Origin: JAYVIQ01 sp043770215
GTDB taxonomy: Bacteria; Bacteroidota; Bacteroidia; Cytophagales; JAAEPT01
Direction: 5' to 3'
Length of the DNA: 18,624 bases
NCBI GenBank assembly: GCA_043770215.1
Contig: JAYVIQ010000120.1
Coordinates: 1-18,624 of the forward strand
How positions within the stretch are numbered: the first letter of the stretch is position 1; each line of letters begins with the position of its first letter. A program made the position numbers and the translations under genes. Below, one piece after another: positions 1-12,000 of the stretch. The notes under the pieces are model-generated. The model saw nothing but the letters and a program-made list of their open reading frames with translations. It ran no database searches and was not told the origin of the DNA.

Positions 1-3000
1 AGAAAACACTACGGTGTCAGGTAATTATTTTTCAGGTAGGTCTAATATTTCTAAATTTAATAATTCAATATTTTATAATAACAGTGGAAGTTTTCAAACA
101 AGTTTTAATGGAAAAAAAATAGGTTCGTCTTCAGATTCCATTTATTTTTCCACCGCCACTCACTCAAACATACAAGGAGGCTACCCAGGAGAGGGCAATA
201 CAGATCTAGATCCTCAGTTTGTAGATCCAGAAAACGGAGATTATCGCCTCAAATGTACATCGCCATTAATAAACCTAGGCAGCAATGCAGAAGTATCAAA
301 TGTAAGTGTAGACTTAGATGGTTTAGAAAGAATAAGCGATGGCACAGTAGATATGGGAGCTTATGAGTTTCAAGGGTCTTTGGCAGAGGCAAGAATATTG
401 CCACAAGCAAATTTTGAGTTTCCTAGCAGAATATGCCAAGGGCTAGATGCTCCGCTAAACAATACTACCCCAAACACTTCTAAATTTAGCTATGTATGGT
501 CTTACAAAGGCAAAGCGCCTGTAAGCTACCAAATATTAGATACTTTATCAGCGGCATTAGAAGGCCCTATTTCTGTTACCTTACAGGCAAGCAATGGATG
601 TGGAGCTAGTGATAGCATTACAAAAATACTAAATGTCTTGCCCACTTCTACACCAGAAATACAGTACCCTACTACAGCATGTGCAGGAGATACACTAGAT
701 TTTACAGCCTCAGAAAAAACATGTGCAAACTATTCTTGGTCTAGCACAGGTGGTGACTTGCTGTCTAATACCAACACGAGCAGTGCAAAGCTCTACATAA
801 GTCCAGACCAAGAGGGTAAGATAGTACAGCTGACTTTAAATGCCAGCAATTGTGGCAAAACAGAAGCTTGCGAACTGCCAGCTACTATAAATATACCAGT
901 AGTTCCTACCAAACCGCAAATTAGCGGTTTGCAAGAAGTATGCGAGTATGATACCGCAAACTACAGCATAGCAGAATACCAAAATATAGATGGTTTGTTT
1001 TTGAGCTGGTCCGCTGTAGGAGCAGAAATACTAGGGGAGTCGCAAGGCTATAACCTCTCTAGTGTACAACTAAAGATGAATGCAAACAATCCAAATGCCA
1101 AATTAGTTGTAAATACCAAGCATGAGATTTTAAAATGCAAAGGAACAGACACTTTAGACATAAACATAGCCAAAAAACTAAAAATACAGGAAAGCACTTT
1201 GCTGGCTAAGTATTGCGGTGAAGATTCTTTAAAATTAAGTGCTAATAATTCCGGTACTTTTGCATGGGCAGTATTAGGTACAGGTGCAAGCAATATACAT
1301 GCAACTACTGGCAAACTTATTTTTGGCAATGAAAAAACCACTGTGCAGGTACAAGTAAAAAACTTGGTTACAGGTGCTTTTTGTAATTTATTAGATACAG
1401 TAACACTTATAGTAAAACCAAAACCAATCATAGACCAAATTATAGGAGAGCAATTGGTTACACCCTTTAAAGAATATAAATATAGTTTTGTAAGTAGTTC
1501 AGATTCATTGGTAGGCGGTACTACCAATAATTCTAAAAATACTATATCTAGTACAGGTTTATCTTTTGATAAAGTTAATATTACCTGGGCAATTCCTTCT
1601 CTCAAAGAATATAGTTTTAAAATTATTAATAAATGGGGCTGCTTTTCAGACGTAGACACCATACAACCTAAGACAGATGTAATAAATGCCATTGTGGGTT
1701 TAAATACTGTTTGCGCAGACCAAACTTTTACCTTGTCTTCTAGCATTAGCAACTGGTCTAATCCTAGTTATACTTGGATAAATGGAATCGATACTATTTT
1801 GGGTACATCTACTTCGCCAGTGTATAGTTTTAACCAAGTAGGGAAAAAAGACATTTATCTAATTGTAAAAAATGGAGGTAGAGAATACATTGCAAAACAT
1901 AGCGTAGTAGTAAACGCTGCTTTTGCAAATTTGAGCATTACAGGCAATAGCATTTTGGCTCCAGAAGGCGGAGGAACAAATTCTTATACACTATCTAGCA
2001 CAGAAAGCAATGAAAGCAGTTTCTTGTATTACGCAAGCGTGCAAGGAGGTACACTCACAAGTGCCTTGCCAAACAAAAACATAAGTGTCGTTTGGAATGC
2101 AAATGGACCTTATTCTATAAATTATTGGGCAAAACTACCAGGGGAAGCATGCCTTAGTGCTCAAAAGACTTTTGCAGTAGTAAAAGCACCAGCCTTTGTA
2201 CCTAAAATAAGTGTAGGAACCGGTGCTTTTTGTGCCAACGATGAGGTGGAAATTTCTATAGAAACAGATAAATACACCAAAATATTAGATTTAACAGTTA
2301 TAGGAAACGCCACCATAACAGAAAGAAACAATACCATTGCCAAATTGAAAATTGGCAATGGTGTAGGAGATCTTAAATTAAGTTTAGAATACGAGAGATT
2401 TGGTATTCGCACCAAAGACACCGCCATTTCTATAGTGCCTAATTCAAATCCTATTATAAGCAAAACACCTATTTGTGGCGAAAATGCAGCTTTAGTAAGT
2501 GCATCTGCTGGTTTTTCTAGTTATTTATGGAGGTCTCAGCCAGACAATTTGGTGGTTTCTGAAACATTTAATTTTACAAGTACACTGCCAAAATTGTACA
2601 CTTTAGAAGTAATAAACAATGCTGGTTGTAAAGCCAAAACAAGTGTGCAGTTAGAGAAAATAGATTATACTGCACCAGAGATTTTTAATAACCAATCGAG
2701 CAATTTTTGTATTAAAACAGAAGATAAAAAGTCTAATTTTTTCACCGCTTATAGTCCACAGTATTCATACAAATGGAAAGTAGACGGGGTAGAAGTAACT
2801 TCTACGGATGCAACATTAGAGTATGATTTTTCGGGCAAAGCCATAGGGACTTATAAAGTAGAATTAGAATCATCATTAAAGGAATGTAAAGCAAGTGCAA
2901 CGACTGTTGTATCTATATACACCTGCGAAAATGGTGGTGTAGGGGTATTTGACACAAGTTACCAGTGTAAAGCCCCAGCAATAAACTTTGTTACTACTGG

Positions 3001-6000
3001 TTGCGATTTTTTTTCTTTTGCCCAAACCCAAGGGCCATCAGATCAAATTTCTTGGAATTTTGGAGATGGAACTTCGGCTACAGGAGCAAATACAAGTAAA
3101 AAATATAATAAAATTGGTGTATATGAAGTATATGCAAAGCGCTTGTGCCAAAGTTGGTACCAAAATGTGCAAGTGCCTTTGTCTGTTAAATTCGAAGCTA
3201 CTGAGCAAAGCTGTTTAGGAGCTGCCATAAATTTTAAAGATTATTCAGTATGGTTCCCAGGGGTAACTATTTTAAGTTATGAATGGAATTATGGCGATGG
3301 AAATAAAAAATCAGGTACAGGTACAGATTTTTCTAGTGCCTACACGTACACCACCGCAGGAACAAAAACAGTAACTTTAAGTGTGAAAGCATTAGACGTT
3401 TTTGGGGTAGAATGCACCTATTCTAAACACCAAACAATTAAAATAAATTATTTCCCTCAAGTTGCTTTTGATATTACATATCCAGCTTGCGGAGGAAACT
3501 TGTATAAATTCACCAACAATACAACCCAAGCTACAGTAAGTGCAAATTATACTTGGACCATAGCAGATTTTACTTCTAATGACAAAAACCTGTCTTATCC
3601 TTTCGATGCTTCAGGTACTAAAAACATAATATTGAAAGTAAGTGACGACTTTGGTTGCACAAGTCAATTGTCAAAAAACATTACCGTTGCTCCAATTATA
3701 GCAGAAGCGCCACTTGTTAGCTCTGTTGCCAAACCTTATCTGTGTCAAGGATCTACTATAAAACTTACTTCGCCAAGCAATAGTACAGCTAGCTACAAGT
3801 GGTACAAAGACAATGTTTTACTTTCTAACAATACAAAAGACTTAAATGCAACTAGTACAGGTGCTTATAAGGTAATTTTTAATGATGGAGTCTGTGAGAG
3901 AAGTTCATTGGTATATACCTTAAACGGATTTTTCCCTTCTAGTATAAAACCAAAAAACATAGATTCTTTGTGCCAAGATACAGAAGTAAAGTTTGTACCT
4001 ACTACCATTTTAGCAGGGGTTTCTTACCAATGGGTATTAAACGGAATAAAAGGGGTTAAAACGCCTAATTATTCTAACTATATGAGCACTACAGCACTTC
4101 AGTTAGGACTTATTTTGTATGATAGTAGCAGTACATGTTCCTATTCAAGTGCTACCAAAAACTTTTTGGCAAGTCCATTGCCAAATGCGCCTGTTGTGGG
4201 TTTAGAAGCTACAGAAATTTGTAGTGAAGACAGCTTAAAAGGAACAATAAGTAATTTCAATCCATTGTTTGTGTATCAGATGAAGATTGGACTAATTACA
4301 AGCAAGAATATCACAAGCGGTAGTTTTTCTAGCAATGCACTAGCTATAGGAGATAATAACATAGGTATTTTTATAACTGACAATAAAGGATGTAAAAGGC
4401 AGTATTCTAATAATGTAAATAAAGCTTCTAAGATTACGTTTACAGCAAGTTTAGACAAAATTAGCTTGTGCGAAAATCAGCCCTTGAAACTTAACGCCAC
4501 AATTTCAGAGGCAAGTAATGTTACAGTACAATGGTCATCTATAGTAAAAAACATAGTTTTGGGTAGCGGATTAAACCAAACAATAGCCAAAACACCTACT
4601 AGTTTGCAAGGTGGAATAAAATCAAAAGTAGTGTTTTCAGATTGGCGTAGCAAATGTTTAGCTCCAGAAATAGCACTTAATTTAGATGTGTTTCCATCCC
4701 CAAAAACCCCACTGATTTTTGGAGATTCTGTAATTTGTGAAGGCAATGAGTTGGTATTATCTACAGATGCATTAAGTAATTTTAAATGGAATAATCAATT
4801 TACAACTAACTCTATAAATGTGTTAAAGAGCGGAGTATATACCGTAAAAGAAACCAATCCAATCAATAATTGTAGCGCAAGTAAGTCTATACGAGTACGT
4901 ATATTTAAGAACCCAGATTTGTCATTTGTAGGTACGGGAGTGTATGAAGTGTGTGGAAACCAAGCCTTTCCTTTTAAAGGTTTAGATAATATGGCTTATT
5001 ACCAATGGTCTCTAAACGGAAACGATTACGGCAAACCAAACATAGCTCTTATACCAAGAATTTCTGGATCGTATGAAGTGAGAGCAACTACCTTGGAAGG
5101 TTGTTCAGCAACATCTAAAATATTGAGATTAACAAGTTATCCTTGCGGTGCCTGTATAGTAACTACGGAGTTAGATGGGACAGGCATTGGTTCTTTAAGA
5201 GATGCCATAGAATGTGCAAACACCAAAAAAGGGAATGACGCTATACTTTTTGAGCTTACGGGGACAGCTCCATTTGTATTTAAATTAAACAGTGAACTAC
5301 CAAAAATTACAGAAGGTTTAACTATAGACGCTTCTAGCGTAAAAGGAGTTTATCCAATCCAAATAGATGCAAATGCCAAAGCAAAGAATTTATTTACATT
5401 TGGTATAGGTAGAATTTCAGATTTCACTATGATTGGTTTGCAGTCTTATGGATTTGATAATGTACTAAAATCAGATGGCTTTTTAGACAATGCACTTATT
5501 GATAATAATTCATTTCTAAATAATGATACATGTTTAAATGTAAAAGGCACTACTAGAAATTTAGGTGTTTTAAATAATTCATTTGAACAAGGGCTAGCTA
5601 TCTATTCTAAAGGAGATGCAGCTTCACTCATTCAAAACAATAGTTTTAGAAGCAATAGCAGAGCAATTTTATCTGAAAATTCTAGTAATTTAATTATAAA
5701 AGGAAATTATTTTACTGCCAACTCAGATACTAGTCTAAGCCTTAAAAACACTCAAAACGCATTTATAACAACAAATAATTTTGGTAAAAATCTTGCGGGC
5801 ACTATTTCTAGCAATTTAGCCCCAGATTTAAAAATTACGGGGACTGCACATGTGCAGCAAAATAATTTTCATGAATCTAAAAGCAATGGAATTATCATAG
5901 AATCTAACGGTTTTGTAGAGAAAAATAATTTTTATGCGCTTAATAGTGATGCACTAGTATTAAATAGCGAGAAAAATGTTCTGACTCAAAACTTATTTTT

Positions 6001-9000
6001 TGATACAAAAGCAGGGGTAAAAGCCATTCAACTTAACGGACTAGGGAACACCAATAAATTAAATACTGGTATAGATACTGCAATTTATGGCAAATCTAGA
6101 GTATTGATTACAGGTAAAGGATTGCCAAATGATTTGGTTGAGTTGTTTAGAGCTACTAAAGCCAACCAAACGGCTATGAAATTTGTGGGAACTGCTAAAG
6201 TTTTGGCAGACGGTACTTGGTCTTACACCCTAAGAGATGGGCAAGATTATACTGTAAGTGATACTACTTATTACACAAATACTTTAAGAGATAATTTGGG
6301 CAATACCTCTGAACTAGGTAAGCCAATAAGGATTTTGCCCTTTGAGTGCTCATTTGTAGTAAAAAACACAAACAATGATGGAAAAGAAAGTTTTAGAAGG
6401 GCAGTAGCTTGCGCCAATACAGATTTATTAAAAGATGTGATTACTTTTGATTTATCTGCCTCTTCTTCTAAAGAAATAAAGTTACTTAGTTCAGTGGTTG
6501 TTACTTTTCCTGTAGATGTATTGGGTAATAATACAAATACACCGGTGATTAAACCAGTAATTAATGCAACATTTGTATTTGATACTTTAGCTCAAAAATC
6601 TACCATTTCTTTTGTGAATTTCGACGGTACAAACGCTGTAAATTATACCGCAATACAATTGAATAAAACAAATGATATAGTATTCAGCAATTTAACTTTC
6701 AATAAATTAGCTACTGCTATAAATCTTGGAACAACCCAAAAATATGACTTAAAGAATAGCACATTTACAGCCTTAACTAGTTTACCGCTGCTTATAGCAA
6801 ATACTGGCTCCGGAGATGTAAAAATAGAAGGGAATACCATTAGTCAAAATTCATTTCCTTTTGTATTGGGAGCTCCTTTAGGAACCAAAACAAGTTTTGT
6901 TTTTAGCGGCAATACTGTTTATGATAATTATGCATCCACTGCTATTTGGGTAAACGGACCAAATATTATATTGAAGAACAATAAGTTTGGAACAGATGAA
7001 CTAGGTGCAAGTGGATTAAGCAATAAAAATAATTTGATAGAAAATAAGCCCGCTTTTATACTTAACGGATTTTCTTTTACCAATAACCAAGTAGCACATA
7101 CAACTACGGCACTTCAATTAAAAGGCGATGAAATTCAGATATTAAACAATCGTTTTGGGCAGTTCAAAAATGGAAAAGATTTTCAAATGGGAACGTCTAT
7201 TTCTGGATCAGGAGATTTTGAAATCAAAGGAAATTTGTTTGTAAACCACCAAGCATCGGCCATAAAAATAGTTGATGATTTAGTTAATTACAAGCGTCTA
7301 ATTATCCAAAACAATCAATTTGGTATTGATAGTGCTCATGTTTCAAAACCCAATTTTACAGCCATAGAACTAGTGATGCCAAATGCAAATTCTATTTCTG
7401 TAAAAAACAATGTCATTGTAAGCAACACCAATAATGCTCTAATTGTAGGGGCTGGAGACAAATCAATTCAGATAGATAGTAACTTAGTAGGCATAGACAA
7501 AAGAGGTATTTTATTTCCTAATTTATCTGATGCCGTATATCTAACTGGAGCCAAAATGGCAATTAATCCAATAGTTTTTAAGCGAAATACTGTAGTTTCA
7601 ACGGTTGGAAACGCTGTTTTGGTCAATGGATTTCATAATCTGATTACAGAGAATAAAATTTACGGGAATTCTTTTGGAATTAAACATGTTTTACCAAACG
7701 GTAATAATAGGAACCCGGCTCCAGAATTTACAGAAACCATAGCTACATACAAAGAGCTTACTATTAAAGGAACATCTAGTCCGAATGATACAATAGAGCT
7801 TTTTGAATCGGATTTGCTGAGCGAAAACGCCTATACCTTTTTTGTAAAAGTAAAAGCAGATGCTAGCGGCAACTGGAAATATACTTTTGATAATATCAGA
7901 AAAGAATATGACTTTATAGCCACAGCTACAGATGCAGTTGGCAACACCTCTCAATTCTCTAAACCATACAATATAGAGCCTTATTTATGCTCTAATATAA
8001 TAGCCAATACACAAGACAATGGAAATGGTTCTTTACGTAGAGCGGTAGAATGCACCTACTATTTATACAAAGATTTAGAGGTAAATATAGTGGGCAATAC
8101 AGACAATGAAGTAAGACTAAAGTCTCAATTACCAAATTTCTTTGCAGATGCAAAAGCACTTAAACTTACAGGCGCAGACAAAGAAGGGAATAAATTTATT
8201 ATTGCTGGAGATGGAACTTTTAATGGCATAGACATACGCAATGTATCTTTATTTGATGTTCAATTTAAGAATTTCGATACCATTTTAAGTTTTGTTGGCG
8301 ATAAAAATTTAATTAGAAACACCTCTTTTGAAAAATTTAACATTGGGGTAGAAGCAACAAAAGGGTTTTTGAATGAAGCAACCTTTTCTAGTTTCGAGGA
8401 CGGTAAAATTGCGTTGAAATTAAACAATCAAGGAACTGGCAACTTCTCAAGCCTTTCATTTGCAACACAAAAACCCGTAGAAAAAGCAATATTTGTTCAA
8501 AAGTCTAATTACTTAAATTTTAACAATAATACAGTTGGTATTTATAGCAGTAAAACACCTATAAGCTTACAAGATGTTAAATATTCATCTTTTTATGGCT
8601 TAAATTCTAATCTTAAACCAGATATAGAAACAGCCATTAAGTGCGATAACTGTGCATTTTCACGATTTTATGGTTCAACGTTTAAAGGTGGTCAATATGG
8701 AATAAGAGTAGATCACAGTGAGGAAAATTTCATTTCAGAAAATAACTTCGAAAACCTAAGCAAAGAAGCTGTATTTGTAGCTAATAGTGATTTTATTCAA
8801 TTAAATAAAATTACAACCAAAGGATTGATGAAAGATAATAAAATCATCAATCTAAATTATGGTACACCACAACAAAGTAATATGGGTTATGCCTCACCAA
8901 GTTTTGAAACGGCCACTTACAAGAGTAAAAAAATATACATTAGAGGCAAGGCAATGCCTTTTGATACTGTACAGATATACCAAACAGAAGGCGACTCTAG

Positions 9001-12000
9001 CAATTTAAAAAATTTCTACGCCAACATAGTAGCAAATAATGTAGGTGTATTTTCATTTGAGTATCCTGTAACTTTACTAAATTTTAATGACCTGACTTTT
9101 AATGCTTTTTCTATTCAAGACAAAAATAGAATAAGCAATCCTAAATTATATAGCAGAAGCTCTGAGTTGTCTGGACCTTTTAATCCAAACTTAAAAATCT
9201 GTTTTGTAACTAGTGAATCTGATAATAATGTAAAAGGAACACTTAGGTACAATATTGATTTAGCAAATGCAGAAAAGTGTAATCTTATGCTGTTTGAAGT
9301 TAGTGGTAAGCAAACAGTAAACATAAGTCCGCTTAGCTATTATGCAGATATAAAAGCTCCAGAGCTTACTATTGATGCTACTTCGCAGCCAAGTTATCTA
9401 GATTCTCCTGTCGTTTTTCTTTCTAAAACTTCTACTCTTAATTATGGTTTAGCGGCAAACGGAGATACTAGCAAATTGTATATACATGGCTTAGGTATAA
9501 ATGATTTTGACACTTCTGTAGTACTCAAAAACTCCAGAATTTTTGAGCAATCGCTTTCATCTTTTAATAATTATTTACATCCAATTGGCTTCAAAGATTC
9601 TACAGTAGAATACATACAGTTAGAACAAAATTCATTTAGGTCTCAAAGAGCTGATTATGGTATGAATACTACAGTGCCAAACATTATCCTAAAAAATAAT
9701 TTCTTTAATGCCGGTACCAAAGGTGCGTTGATTGTCAATTCAGATTCTTTGCTAACAGATGGGAATACCTATGATAGAGATATGAAATTCAATGGTAAAG
9801 CTGTAGAAGTAAGAAAACACAACAATATATTCCTTACCAATGATATAGCAAAAAAATATGCTATTGGTTTTTATGCAGATAGTATGGGTGTCTACGAAAT
9901 GCGAAACAATAAAGTGTATGAGTCAGATACTGCTTTTGTAATTAAAAATGATACAATAGGGGTGCTCAAAGATAACTTTGTGGCCACTGCCAAACTAGGT
10001 TATCATGTGTATAATTCTAAAAATACACTTTTAGAAGGCAACAAAGCAGGTTTTGTAAACACAAAAGGTATAGCTATAATAAATGATACAGCATTTGTAA
10101 CCAAAGGATTTTTAATAGACAGTAGCAGCAAAGTAGTTCTTAAAAATAATCAGGTTACTAATTCTTATGTTTCCTATGATTTTTATAAATCACGTGCAAA
10201 TACATTAATGGGCAATACTTCTTTGTACCACAAGTCTATGGGTATATTTTTAGATTCATTATCTGGTAAGAATCAATTATATAGCAATAAAATAGGTTTT
10301 TATCCATATAAAGATGTTGATGATTCATTATCATTAAGCTATGGGCAGGGTATGTATATATTGTCTGACTCTAATATTATTGGTGCCAAAAATAGAGAGC
10401 CAAACTATGTAGGATATAATACATTTGGCGGTATAAATGTAAAAGGGAAGAATAATTCAATTACTTATAACACATTAGCTAAAAATGATTTACAATATGG
10501 TGTGGCAAATTATTATGCCATAGAACATCTAGATTCTATTGGGAATGCTTTTAAAAAATCGCCTGAAATTTCTAGCTATAAATCTATAGTAGCGGGCAAA
10601 GTGTATTTAGTACATGGTAGATCAGAGCCAAAAGACACAATACATATTTACAATTCAAATGGATACTATCAAAGTGCATTTGGTGCAGTAGGTGTAGCAG
10701 TAGCAAATGATACTGGTTATTGGGAAACAAATGTAGAAAGAGCTAAATCTTTATATTTAGATAATTATGCTACTCTTACTCTGGTAGCTACAGCTACAGA
10801 TAGCGTAAATAATACCTCTATGTTATCTAACATGATTTATGTAGGAGATTGTTATGTGACCAATTCTAAGGACGATACGCACAATGATTTTCCTATTCCA
10901 AATTCATTAAGACAGGCAGTTGCTTGTGTGAACTCCTTGCCAGAAGTAGGGAAAGTTTTAGTAGCCAACAAAGATGAAAAATATGTACGTTTAAGAAGGC
11001 AAATGATCCCTTTACAAACAAAATTAGGCGCTACAGTAGATGGAAATAATTTAGCTATTTCTGGCAATAGATTGGGTATTTCGCAGTTTTTTGATGATTC
11101 TACAGATGTAAAAGTAAATAGAGATTCTGTAACCTATGTTGCTTTGCCTAAAACAAATGTTGGCTGGATAATAGATACATCTTTTGGTGGGTCTTCTACG
11201 ATTAAAAATTTAAAATTTGAGTCAGTAGACACCATGTTCCAAGTAAAAACAGCTAAAGGCTTGGTGTTTGATGATTTGAAAATGAGTAGTATAAATGATA
11301 AGGGAATTGCTATTTTGTTAGATACAGCAGTTAAAAATATACAGATAAGTAAGCTTAGTACAGCATTTTCTTATAAAGCAACAGCTGTGTATGTGTCTGA
11401 GAGAGATTCTAATATAGCGATAAGCTATGCAGATTTAAAAGAAATGAACTATGGTTTAATAGTCAAAAATGCAAAAGACGTACACTTAAATACGTCTATA
11501 ATTAAGACGACTAAAAAACCTGTTTTTGTGAGTGGCTCAGACAAAATAGAACTCTCAAAAAATCAGTTTGAGTTAGAAAAAGCCATGCTTCTATTTGAGG
11601 ACAACAAGAATCTAAACATCACCGGGAATAAGTTTGATAAAATAGACAGCACTTCTGCAATTTTAATTCAAAGGCAAAATACATCTATTATTAAATCCAA
11701 TACCTTTGAGGGAGAATTTAATAATGCCTTGACTATAAAAAACGCTAAATTTATAGATGTATTAAGCAACAAAGCGGAAGAGGTTGAAAATAGTTTTATA
11801 GACATTTCTAATTCAGATTCTAGTTCTGTAAAATCAAACGGGGTGAAAAATTTCTTGAACTATGGTATTATAGCCAACAACACAAGTAATTTACTAATCA
11901 GCGAAAATATTTTTGAAAAGTCAGATACACTCACTTACAAAGGAATAATAAACATAAACAAAAACGTAAATGGCATAGCGTCTAACAACTCTAAAGAAGA

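Noticed and set aside
1048..1752. Long open frame on the - strand (234 codons)
   Set aside because: It lies wholly inside the giant + strand gene, whose domain structure continues across it without interruption. Its translation shows no recognisable motif.
2988..3218. Second + strand frame of 76 codons
   Set aside because: It overlaps the first PKD domain in another frame, is low in complexity and has no start context.
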